Origin: Bacteroidota bacterium
GTDB lineage: Bacteria > Bacteroidota > Bacteroidia > Chitinophagales > Chitinophagaceae
Direction: 5' to 3'
DNA: 7,767 nucleotides
Assembly (NCBI GenBank): GCA_028876035.1
Contig: JAGWTK010000177.1
Coordinates: forward strand, 1 to 7,767
In this document: piece by piece, positions 1 to 5,909 of the stretch
Numbering within the stretch: the stretch's first letter is position 1
Layout: each line of letters opens with the position of its first letter
Made by a program: the position numbers and the translations under genes
Notes under the pieces: generated by a model
Database searches by the model: none
Told to the model about the DNA's origin: nothing
What the model saw: the letters and a program-made list of their open reading frames with translations, nothing else

Positions 1-184
1 CGGGCCGGGCCGGACCCATGATAATATTACTGACTACCTCTTTTGCGTATACGAAAATAATGATGGCGCCCACCACCACCGCAATGACCGAACGCACCAG
101 GTGCCACCGAAGCGCCTCCAGGTGATCGATAAATGACATTTCCGCGTTTTCGCTATCGGGGTTATTTCTTTTAAAAAGTGCCAT
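1..184 (-). CDS. tatC: Sec-independent protein translocase TatC, N-terminal part (cut by window edge)
   Basis: The first 61 codons of a minus-strand gene that runs out of the window at position 1. TatC is the inner-membrane receptor of the twin-arginine translocase: it binds the RR signal of folded precursors and, with TatA, moves them across the membrane. Visible here are a short polar cytoplasmic start, the TatC-typical motif MSFIDHLEALRWHLVRS (about residues 16-32), which matches the conserved 'HLxELRxRL' stretch before the first helix, then the first transmembrane helix (about residues 33-47, VIAVVVGAIIIFVYA). The segment ending in GPARP fits the start of the first periplasmic loop. The ATG at 184 is chosen because the TatC motif follows it closely; Met16 is a possible later start. 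It lies 81 bp downstream of the CNNM gene on the same strand, so read-through is possible, but a promoter-like element precedes it. Family assignment rests on the motif and is fairly secure despite truncation. Confidence 0.85.
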   Translation of the reverse strand, partial: MALFKRNNPDSENAEMSFIDHLEALRWHLVRSVIAVVVGAIIIFVYAKEVVSNIIMGPARP

Positions 185-199
185 GATGTTCAGGAGGTG

Positions 200-227
200 C
201 AAATTTAACAGGAAAACGCGGAGCAAA
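200..227 (-). promoter_or_regulatory. Candidate Bacteroidota promoter for tatC (TAAATTTG)
   Basis: Read on the minus strand, TAAATTTG (207 to 200) matches the Bacteroidota -7 element TAnnTTTG exactly. A TTTG at 227-224 lies 16 nt upstream and could serve as the -33 element, although the usual spacing is somewhat longer. The -7 element ends 15 nt before the tatC ATG, implying a leader of only about 10 nt. The gene could also be transcribed by read-through from the CNNM gene. Confidence 0.45.
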
Positions 228-265
228 GCGGCATTTAACAAGGAGTTTTCAGGAATAATAAGGGC

Positions 266-1549
266 TTATTTGAGCACTTTCAGCCGCACCATTTCAATGC
301 GGGTATCGCTCACCGCCAGGATTTCAAATTCGTAATCGCCAATAATGATTCTTTCTTTTACCCTTGGAATTTTTTCATATTCGGCGATGATAAAGCCCGA
401 CAGGGTTTCGGCTTCATCGGCTTTCAGTTCCAGGTCGTATTTTTCGTTGAGGTAGTCAAGTTCCAGCCGGCCGCTGAACAGGTATTCATCTTCCCCAATC
501 TTCTTTTCTTCAAATTCTTCGGTATCGTATTCATCACGTATCTCACCAAAGATTTCTTCCAGCAGGTCTTCCATGGTAACAATCCCTGCCGTACCACCAA
601 ACTCGTCTACCACCCAGGCAATACTCTTGCGATCGCGGGAGAATTTGTTGATCAGGTCCGTCACACTCATGCTTTCAGGAACTGCAGGGATAGCCAGCAA
701 AATATTTTGCAGCGAACCAGGTTGTTTGAATAAATCGAGCTGGTGCACATACCCTACGATGTGATCGATATTTCCCTCGAAAACCAGCAGTTTGCTGAGC
801 TGGGTGCTCACAAATTTTTTGCGGGCGGTTTCAACATCGGTACTGATATCAATGCCGATGATTTCTTTGCGCGGTACCAGGCACTGCCGAATCTTGATAT
901 TGGGCAGCGATAGGGCGTTCTCGAACAACTCCGTATTCAATTCTTTGGTATCATCACCCATATCGTGGTTCTGGTGAAAGAAATGTTCGAGATCGGCCCT
1001 GGTAAATGCGTCTTTGTTGTCATCTACCCGCACATTAAACAGGTATCGCAGGATCCAGGCCGAGAGTTTTACAAAGAAATGCGCAATGGGGTGAAAGAGC
1101 TGGTAAAAAAAGTTGACGATACGACTAATCAATCCGTTTAACAACAACTCACTCTTCGACCGCCATACCGCCCGTGGGATAAATTCCCCCACCACCAGGA
1201 TGAGAGCGGTGGATACCAGTGTTTCGAAAATTAGTTTAAGGAAATGTACATAAGCCGCAGGTGCGTGCCAGCGGGTAATCATCCAGTTCCAGAGGGGAAA
1301 AAGCATCGCACCTACCAACAAGCCATAAGCAACCAGGCAAATATTATATCCGATGAGGGTGGTGCCCCAAAAACGGGTAGGAGAAGAAATGAGCCGGGAC
1401 AAAAGGATGCTACCACTCTTGCCCTGTTTCTTTTTAAGTTCGATGGTAAGGCGGTTCACATTCACGAATGCGACCTGCACACCCGCGAAAAAACCAATCA
1501 GGATGATGGATACCACAATGCCAGCCGCCGTTCCAATATTCACATACAT
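266..1549 (-). CDS. CNNM/CorC (HlyC) family membrane protein with CBS domains
   Basis: A 427-residue protein with the complete architecture of the 'hemolysin family' (CNNM/CorC, TlyC-like). The DUF21 transmembrane domain has hydrophobic stretches at about residues 8-28, 64-86 and 104-122, the last followed by GEFIPRAVW (121-129), which corresponds to the conserved G-E-x-x-P-[KR] motif, and a further hydrophobic or amphipathic segment near 144-172. Two CBS repeats follow, at about 215-275 and 285-342; the second holds the hallmark VVDEFGGTAGIVTMEDLLEE (313-332). A CorC_HlyC domain with TLSGFI closes the protein (about 350-427). Members with known function are linked to Mg2+ or Co2+ transport and bind Mg-ATP at the CBS pair; direct haemolytic activity is doubtful. 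Some Bacteroidota relatives are the gliding protein GldE, but that N-terminus and its usual gldD/ssb neighbourhood are not seen here, so I do not use that name. It starts 42 bp after gmk on the same strand and is probably co-transcribed. Confidence 0.9.
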   Translation of the reverse strand: MYVNIGTAAGIVVSIILIGFFAGVQVAFVNVNRLTIELKKKQGKSGSILLSRLISSPTRFWGTTLIGYNICLVAYGLLVGAMLFPLWNWMITRWHAPAAYVHFLKLIFETLVSTALILVVGEFIPRAVWRSKSELLLNGLISRIVNFFYQLFHPIAHFFVKLSAWILRYLFNVRVDDNKDAFTRADLEHFFHQNHDMGDDTKELNTELFENALSLPNIKIRQCLVPRKEIIGIDISTDVETARKKFVSTQLSKLLVFEGNIDHIVGYVHQLDLFKQPGSLQNILLAIPAVPESMSVTDLINKFSRDRKSIAWVVDEFGGTAGIVTMEDLLEEIFGEIRDEYDTEEFEEKKIGEDEYLFSGRLELDYLNEKYDLELKADEAETLSGFIIAEYEKIPRVKERIIIGDYEFEILAVSDTRIEMVRLKVLK

Positions 1550-1591
1550 ACTACGAATGTAGCTAAAAAGCAGAAGATAACTATCGGAAAA

Positions 1592-2176
1592 TTACGGCTT
1601 TACGCCTATGAAATTACCAACGATGGAGATAGCTTCGGCACATGCCCTTTCGAGCTCGTCATTGACCACGATGGTATCGAAATGTTGCTTGAAAGAGATT
1701 TCAAACGCGGCTTTGTTCAGGCGGGCCTGCAGGTTTTCAGGTGTTTCGGTGCCCCTGCCTTCAAGCCGCTTCCTGAGTTCATCAACGCTGGGTGGTTCAA
1801 TAAAAATCGACAGCGTTTCGCCGGGAGCGTATTGCTGTTGCACATGGATGGCTCCCTTTACGTCGATGTCCAGCACCGGCACCTGCTGGTTGTTCCAGAT
1901 GCGGTTGAGTTCGCTCTTTAGTGTACCGTAATATTTTCCCTCATACACCATTTCCCATTCCACGAACGCATTCTCCTGGATCTTTTGCTGGAAGGATTGT
2001 GTGCTCATGAAGTAATAATCGATGCCATTGCGCTCCTGTCCCCTCGGCTCGCGTGTAGCCGCAGAAATGGAAAAGGACAATTGCGGGAACCGCTGCAACA
2101 AGCGCCGGGTAATGGAAGTTTTGCCTGCTCCTGAAGGCGCGGTAATGATAATAATTTTATGTGCGGGACTTGTCAT
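1592..2176 (-). CDS. gmk: Guanylate kinase
   Basis: A 194-residue protein, the usual length for Gmk, the cytoplasmic enzyme that phosphorylates GMP or dGMP with ATP in the route to GTP. The P-loop is APSGAGKT at residues 13-20, matching the [AG]PSGxGK[ST] form typical of guanylate kinases. The GMP-binding region follows: the SISAATREPR stretch (36-45), a Gly-Ile-Asp-Tyr-Tyr-Phe run (51-56) and YGT (83-85). VLDIDVKGA (101-109) is the conserved strand with the acidic residue near the active site, and RLEGRGTE (137-144) is the lid with its arginines. The start at 2176 puts the P-loop at the expected distance from the N-terminus. It begins 2 nt after the murA stop codon, so the two are almost certainly on one transcript and perhaps translationally coupled. 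Nothing appears missing or damaged. Confidence 0.97.
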   Translation of the reverse strand: MTSPAHKIIIITAPSGAGKTSITRRLLQRFPQLSFSISAATREPRGQERNGIDYYFMSTQSFQQKIQENAFVEWEMVYEGKYYGTLKSELNRIWNNQQVPVLDIDVKGAIHVQQQYAPGETLSIFIEPPSVDELRKRLEGRGTETPENLQARLNKAAFEISFKQHFDTIVVNDELERACAEAISIVGNFIGVKP

Positions 2177-2178
2177 TT

Positions 2179-3489
2179 TTATGCGTTGATGCGCCTGATA
2201 GCGGCGCCGAGTTGCTGCAGGCGTGTATCGATTTGCTGGTAGCCACGATCGATTTGCTCGATGTTTTGGATTACACTGCGGCCCTCGGCACTGAGCGCAG
2301 CAATCAGCAAGGCTACACCAGCGCGGATATCCGGACTGCTCATCGTAATGCCGCGCAGGTTTTGCTCCCGGGCAAGGCCAATGACAGCGGCGCGGTGCGG
2401 ATCACAAAGTATGATCTGCGCGCCCATGTCGATCAATTTGTCGGTAAAGAAAAGCCGGCTTTCAAACATCTTTTGATGTACCAATACTGACCCCTTTGCC
2501 TGCGTGGCTACCACCAGCACAATGCTGAGCAGGTCGGGCGTAAAACCAGGCCAGGGATGATCGTAGATCGTGAGCACCGAGCCGTCGAGAAAAGTTTGTA
2601 TTTCGTATAGGTCCTGCGCGGGAATAATAATATCGTCGCCGGCAAATTCCATCGCGATGCCCAGCTGTTTGAATTTATCGGGGATGACACCGAGGTGTTC
2701 AATACCGGCGTTTTTGATGGTGATCGCACTTTGCGTCATGGCCGCCAGCCCGATGAAAGAGCCTACTTCGATCATATCCGGTAACATGCGGTGTTCGGTG
2801 CCACCAAGGTAATCCACACCTTCAATGCTAAGCATGTTGCTGCCAATACCGGTGATACGGGCACCCATGCGGTTGAGCATTTTGCAAAGCTGCTGGAGAT
2901 AGGGTTCGCAGGCTGCATTGTAAATGGTGGTGGTACCAGGCGTCATACACGCTGCCATCACAATATTCGCTGTACCGGTAACCGAAGGCTCGTCGAGCAG
3001 GATATACGTTCCTTTCATCCGGCGCCCGTCCAGGACAAACACACTTTGTTCCGACTCATAGTTAAAAGCTGCGCCAAGCTTTTCGAATCCGATGATATGG
3101 GTATCAAGCCGCCGCCGCCCGATTTTATCGCCACCGGGTTTTGAAATGAATGCTTTTTTAAATCGCGCCAGCATTGGCCCGGCCAGCATCACAGACCCGC
3201 GCAAACGGCTGCTCTTCTTCCGGTAGTCTTCGCTGTTGAGGTAATCAGTATTCACGTTCTTCGCTTCGAAGATGCAGGTATCACGGCTGATGCGTTCCGT
3301 TCCGACGCCCATCTCACCCAATAATTCTATGAGCAAATTCACATCTACAATGTCGGGGATATTGGAGATGGTCACTTTTTCCGGGGTGAGCAGGACGGCA
3401 CTGATGATTTGCAGCGCCTCGTTTTTTGCGCCCTGGGGGGTGATTGCACCTTGTAATTTTTTTCCACCGATTACTTCGAAAGCATTCAT
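2179..3489 (-). CDS. murA: UDP-N-acetylglucosamine 1-carboxyvinyltransferase MurA, Cys-to-Asp type
   Basis: A 436-residue MurA, the cytoplasmic enzyme that transfers enolpyruvate from PEP to UDP-GlcNAc in the first committed step of peptidoglycan synthesis. The MurA/EPSP-synthase fold is recognisable throughout: GAKNEAL with catalytic Lys22, the mobile loop PGGDKIGRRRLD (118-129), HPWPGFTPD with the general-base Asp319 (E. coli Asp305), SSPDIRAG with Arg389 (E. coli Arg397), and IDRGYQQI near the end. In the loop, the residue matching E. coli Cys115 is Asp121 (codon GAT at 3129-3127). This substitution is known in naturally fosfomycin-insensitive MurA of Mycobacterium, Chlamydia and Borrelia; insensitivity here is inferred. 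The start at 3489 (MNAFEVIGG) is preferred over the in-frame ATG at 3537, which lies inside the hairpin loop of the upstream terminator and would add 16 residues unlike the family. gmk follows after 2 nt. Confidence 0.96.
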   Translation of the reverse strand: MNAFEVIGGKKLQGAITPQGAKNEALQIISAVLLTPEKVTISNIPDIVDVNLLIELLGEMGVGTERISRDTCIFEAKNVNTDYLNSEDYRKKSSRLRGSVMLAGPMLARFKKAFISKPGGDKIGRRRLDTHIIGFEKLGAAFNYESEQSVFVLDGRRMKGTYILLDEPSVTGTANIVMAACMTPGTTTIYNAACEPYLQQLCKMLNRMGARITGIGSNMLSIEGVDYLGGTEHRMLPDMIEVGSFIGLAAMTQSAITIKNAGIEHLGVIPDKFKQLGIAMEFAGDDIIIPAQDLYEIQTFLDGSVLTIYDHPWPGFTPDLLSIVLVVATQAKGSVLVHQKMFESRLFFTDKLIDMGAQIILCDPHRAAVIGLAREQNLRGITMSSPDIRAGVALLIAALSAEGRSVIQNIEQIDRGYQQIDTRLQQLGAAIRRINA

Positions 3490-3517
3490 ACCGTGACGTA
3501 CTTGTGGCTGCAATGAT

Positions 3518-3554
3518 AAAACAAAAAGGCTGATCATGGGGATGAACAGCCTTT
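3518..3554 (-). terminator. Intrinsic terminator after the DUF4290 gene
   Basis: A perfect 8-bp inverted repeat, AAAGGCTG (3525-3532) and CAGCCTTT (3547-3554), encloses a 14-nt loop. Read on the minus strand the stem runs into TTTTTGTTTT. It lies 19 nt past the DUF4290 stop codon, the right place for a factor-independent terminator. The stem is only moderately GC-rich (four of eight pairs), so some read-through into murA is plausible. The longest possible murA reading frame starts inside its loop. Confidence 0.75.
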
Positions 3555-3573
3555 AATACAAAGCGTAAATTAT

Positions 3574-4305
3574 TTAGTTGAACCGCTTGCGGTTGTTGAA
3601 CTTGTTGTTGTTTTGGTTATTGCCACCATTGTTGCGGTTGCCGCCATTGTTTTGGTTGTTGCGGTTGCCGCCACCATTGTTGCGCTGCTGGAATTTCTGG
3701 TTGCGTTTACCCCTGAAATCGCCATAGTTGCCACCATTGCCCCTGTTGTCGCGCCCTTCGTTGTTGCGGAACGCTTTTACATGCGGTGTATTGGTAAATT
3801 CAAGCTGTCCCTGCGTAATGCTCGAGAGCTCACTTTGAATGGCATCATCGTGTACCTGCTCTTTGTGCCAGTTGTTATAGGCAAGCTTCATGTAATAGGC
3901 CACCGCATTGGCGAAGCCCAGTTTTTTCTCGGGGTTCTCTTCCGCCAGTCCTTTATTGATAACAGCTTCCAGGTTTTTACCCAGGTGAGAGAATTTTGGA
4001 TAACGCTTTGGATAGCGCAGGCGTTCGGGCCTGGTGCGCAATGTTTCGCGGGTGGGGATGGGATAGGGTGATTCAACGTCCAGTTTAAAATCGGAGATCA
4101 AAAACAGGTGATCCCAGAGTTTATGCCGGAAGTCTTCCACGTTTTTCAGGTGCGGATTCAGGAATCCCATCAGTTCAATCATCGCCATAGCATTGCGCTG
4201 CCTTTTTTCTTTGTCTTCGATAGTCAGCAGGTATTCTACCATCTTCTGGATATGGCGACCATATTCACGCATCACGAGGTAGTTCCTGGTAGTATTGTAT
4301 TCCAT
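3574..4305 (-). CDS. DUF4290 domain protein with Asn/Gly/Arg-rich C-terminal tail
   Basis: A 243-residue protein. Residues 1 to about 175 match what I know as DUF4290, an uncharacterised Bacteroidota family: it starts MEYNTTRNYLVMREYGRHIQ, then has a helical region with MIELMGFLNPHL (42-53), KLWDHLFLISDF (62-73), a basic Pro/Tyr-rich stretch (about 80-105) and a second helical part ending near HVKAF. There is no signal peptide or membrane segment, so it should be cytoplasmic. Residues 181-243 form a low-complexity tail almost wholly of Asn, Gly, Arg, Gln and Lys, with NRNN and NNGG runs resembling RGG-type disordered RNA-binding tails; RNA binding is only inferred from composition. A recognisable terminator follows and murA begins next. 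No function is established for the family as far as I know; the murA neighbourhood is the main clue and does not prove a cell-wall role. Confidence 0.85.
   Translation of the reverse strand: MEYNTTRNYLVMREYGRHIQKMVEYLLTIEDKEKRQRNAMAMIELMGFLNPHLKNVEDFRHKLWDHLFLISDFKLDVESPYPIPTRETLRTRPERLRYPKRYPKFSHLGKNLEAVINKGLAEENPEKKLGFANAVAYYMKLAYNNWHKEQVHDDAIQSELSSITQGQLEFTNTPHVKAFRNNEGRDNRGNGGNYGDFRGKRNQKFQQRNNGGGNRNNQNNGGNRNNGGNNQNNNKFNNRKRFN
3629..3673 (-). repeat. 27-bp period repeat in the DUF4290 tail coding region
   Basis: On the plus strand the 18-mer TTGTTGCGGTTGCCGCCA occurs identically at 3629-3646 and 3656-3673, a 27-nt (nine-codon) offset, within a wider run of related GTTGTT/GCCACC units from about 3600 to 3690. 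In protein terms these are GGNRNN units separated by Asn/Gln/Gly. The period is a multiple of three, so gain or loss of units would keep the frame. This is a coding microsatellite-like region, not a mobile repeat. Confidence 0.7.
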
Positions 4306-4329
4306 ATTTGCTTTGGATAAAACCGGTGC

Positions 4330-4339
4330 TAAAATTATA
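4330..4339 (-). promoter_or_regulatory. Possible promoter of the DUF4290 gene
   Basis: Minus-strand reading gives TATAATTTTA about 24 nt before the ATG at 4305. It contains TAATTTTA, one base off the Bacteroidota TAnnTTTG element, and also a perfect TATAAT. I find no convincing -33 TTG/TTTG at the proper distance. The gene needs a promoter here because a strong terminator closes the upstream unit at 4495-4522. The wider gap 4306-4494 shows nothing else I can name. Confidence 0.3.
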
Positions 4340-4494
4340 TGCTGTCTGCGGCTTGCCTGGGTAAAGAAGTGAACGTTTAATTGCTGAAGATATTACTCCT
4401 TTAATAGTACAAAACGGGCCTGTAGAGAGCTGGTGCTCAAAAATAGCGAAAGCTGTCCACCCGGCAAAGGAAAAATCCCTGGTCCCCGGCAGGC

Positions 4495-4522
4495 AAAAAA
4501 GAACCGGTCGCAAGGACCGGTT
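4495..4522 (-). terminator. Strong intrinsic terminator after the T9SS cargo gene
   Basis: AACCGGTC (4502-4509) and GACCGGTT (4515-4522) form a perfect 8-bp GC-rich stem with a 5-nt loop. On the minus strand it is followed by C and then six T residues (4500-4495). It sits 28 nt beyond the stop codon of the T9SS-exported protein. This is a textbook factor-independent terminator, and it isolates that gene from the DUF4290 gene downstream. Confidence 0.9.
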
Positions 4523-4550
4523 ACTGAATGGGTTGTTTTATGGTTAATGG

Positions 4551-5729
4551 TTAGCGAATGATGAGTCGGGCCAGGGTTTGCTCCTTGCTGCTGGTATTGG
4601 TGAGTCGGGCAAAATACAGTCCGGGCGCAGGTTTCGAATTAAAATTAACCGGCAGGCTGCTGGCATTATTAAGTGTCAGCTTACGGCTGTATACGACCTG
4701 TCCGGATGCACTCAGCAGTTCAATCGAATAGTTACCATTTACGGGTCGCTCGAAATTGAGGGTCATGCTGGTGGCTACCGGGTTGGGGTAGATGCTTACG
4801 CCGCTGTTGTTCTGGCTCGTCAAACTAACTTTCTGAACGGGCGAATAGCTATACTGATCGGCATTGGTCGATTGTTTGATGCGGAAATACACAAAGCCGC
4901 TGCTGTTCCCGTTCAGCATATAATTGTAGCTGTAATTGCGGTTGCTGCTGCTGTGATCAGATGCAATGTTGGCAACACTGGTAAAATTTGTTCCGTCAAT
5001 GCTGTATTCAACTTCAAAGTTGTTAATGGCAGCACTGTTTTGTGCATCCCATTTCAGCAGGATATTACGGCCTGTTTTCAGTGCGGTGAAATTTTGCAGA
5101 CCGCTGGCCAGGAGGGCAGACGGACAGTAATAATAAATCAGGCGAATCGTTCCGCCGATGGTAGTTGAAACCGACGATTTGTAGTTTGAACCGCCATCCT
5201 GGGTGATCATACCGCCATTGATAGAATAAGTAATGTTCACCGTACCCACACCGAGGTAAGCAGCATTTCCGGTTGTAGAAGCTGTTCCGGTGGGTGTAGT
5301 AATGATATTCGTTGGGCCATAGGTGATCGAATCACCCAGCAGGGGATCGCCATACGGAGCCAGCCGATCATAACCGTAGGTTTGACTGAAAGGCTTGGTG
5401 ATAGAGAAGCCTGGTCCGCTCACCTTATTGGTCAATGACAACAAGAATAAGAAGTCGGTCGAGTCGGGACCCGTATTGCGTGCACCTGTGGTAGACAGAC
5501 CCGTGATGGTGTCGTACACGCGAACGCAATTCAGGGTTCCCAGGGATGGATCGAACTGCTGGAAGGTGAAATTAAGTGTACTGATGGTGGTAGGTGGAAT
5601 CGTAACCGTTTGCGATATGGGTGTTGCCGGGATACCACCGGAACATAAGCACTGTGCCTGTTGCGGCATATACAACACCAATAGGAACAGGTTGAATAGA
5701 AAAAACGATTTGGTGTAAATGTTTTTCAT
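4551..5729 (-). CDS. Secreted surface protein with T9SS type A C-terminal sorting domain
   Basis: A 392-residue exported protein. The ATG at 5729 is chosen because MKNIYTKSFFLFNLFLLVLY is a clear signal peptide (basic start, hydrophobic core about 8-20); 69 earlier in-frame codons run through the promoter region and look non-coding. The mature N-terminal domain (about 27-205) has a FDPSLGTLNCVRV stretch resembling the 'choice-of-anchor E' type of beta-rich domain, and cysteines at about 27, 29, 68 and 202 that could form disulfides. A second beta domain (about 208-303) has the WDAQNSAAINNFEVEYSIDG / VYFRIKQ pattern of fibronectin-III-like modules common in Bacteroidota exoproteins. The last 80 or so residues (VSIYPNPVATSMTLNF ... 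PGLYFARL ... LARLIIR) are a T9SS type A sorting domain, so the protein should cross the outer membrane by T9SS and be anchored or released. No catalytic motif is visible; adhesion or structure is a guess. It is a single-gene unit with its own promoter and terminator. Confidence 0.88.
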   Translation of the reverse strand: MKNIYTKSFFLFNLFLLVLYMPQQAQCLCSGGIPATPISQTVTIPPTTISTLNFTFQQFDPSLGTLNCVRVYDTITGLSTTGARNTGPDSTDFLFLLSLTNKVSGPGFSITKPFSQTYGYDRLAPYGDPLLGDSITYGPTNIITTPTGTASTTGNAAYLGVGTVNITYSINGGMITQDGGSNYKSSVSTTIGGTIRLIYYYCPSALLASGLQNFTALKTGRNILLKWDAQNSAAINNFEVEYSIDGTNFTSVANIASDHSSSNRNYSYNYMLNGNSSGFVYFRIKQSTNADQYSYSPVQKVSLTSQNNSGVSIYPNPVATSMTLNFERPVNGNYSIELLSASGQVVYSRKLTLNNASSLPVNFNSKPAPGLYFARLTNTSSKEQTLARLIIR

Positions 5730-5768
5730 AGAGTAGTTATTGGATGATCGGATTACGGATGTCTGTTT

Positions 5769-5799
5769 CAAAACTACTCCAAACATTATGCTGGTACAA
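5769..5799 (-). promoter_or_regulatory. Bacteroidota-type promoter of the T9SS cargo gene
   Basis: Minus-strand TAGTTTTG (5776 to 5769) matches the -7 consensus TAnnTTTG exactly, and TTG (5799 to 5797) lies 20 nt upstream, the right spacing for the -33 element. The predicted transcript start is near 5762, giving a leader of about 33 nt before the ATG at 5729. This is the best two-element match in the window. Confidence 0.62.
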
Positions 5800-5832
5800 C
5801 GGGTTAATACTCGTTTTATCACACCGTATTTT

Positions 5833-5853
5833 CTGCAAAACCGGTTGCTGCAG
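5833..5853. promoter_or_regulatory. Inverted-repeat candidate operator between divergent promoters
   Basis: CTGCA (5833-5837) and TGCAG (5849-5853) flank the palindrome AACCGGTT (5839-5846), between the predicted -33 elements of the two divergent promoters. The two symmetry axes differ by half a base, so it is not one perfect dyad. It could be a regulator site for one or both genes, but short palindromes arise by chance and no regulator gene is nearby. Confidence 0.2.
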
Positions 5854-5861
5854 ATAAACAA

Positions 5862-5894
5862 TTTAAAACCAGTGCGCCCTGCTGTGTACCTTTG
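5862..5894 (+). promoter_or_regulatory. Bacteroidota-type promoter of the glycosyltransferase-gldC operon
   Basis: TACCTTTG at 5887-5894 is an exact TAnnTTTG -7 element. TTTA at 5862-5865, 21 nt upstream, is a weak -33 (consensus TTTG). The -7 element ends 15 nt before the ATG at 5910, so the leader would be only about 10 nt. This position argues against the TTG codon at 5904 as the start, which would leave almost no leader. Confidence 0.5.
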
Positions 5895-5909
5895 TAAAAT
5901 TCGTTGACT

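Noticed and set aside
1..13. GC-rich CGGGCCGGGCCGG run at the window edge as a possible repeat
   Set aside because: It is explained by tatC codons for a Gly-Pro-Ala-Arg-Pro stretch; only two units are seen.
191..197. AGGAGG-like sequence near the tatC start (plus strand CAGGAGG)
   Set aside because: It is on the plus strand; the gene is on the minus strand, where it reads CCTCCTG and cannot act as a Shine-Dalgarno site.
266..1549. Naming the CNNM/CBS protein GldE
   Set aside because: The architecture fits the wider family equally well, the N-terminus does not resemble the GldE I recall, and gldD/ssb are not adjacent.
1244..1921. 225-codon plus-strand open frame antisense to the CNNM gene start and gmk
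   Set aside because: It lies wholly opposite two genes with clear family motifs, spans the gap between them, and its translation shows no domain or plausible composition.
3490..3537. 16-residue N-terminal extension of MurA
   Set aside because: The upstream ATG is inside the terminator loop, and family members begin at the MNAFEVIGG-like position.
3613..4071. 152-codon plus-strand frame rich in Val/Ala that looks membrane-like
   Set aside because: Its hydrophobicity comes from the antisense of Asn/Gly codons (GTT, GCC) in the DUF4290 tail, a known artefact.
4265..4513. 82-codon minus-strand frame between the T9SS cargo and DUF4290 genes
   Set aside because: It overlaps the terminator at one end and the DUF4290 start in another frame at the other, and shows no motif.
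4578..5168. 196-codon plus-strand frame opposite the T9SS cargo gene
   Set aside because: The minus strand encodes the Fn3-like module and sorting domain here; the plus-strand translation looks like an antisense shadow with no recognisable motif.
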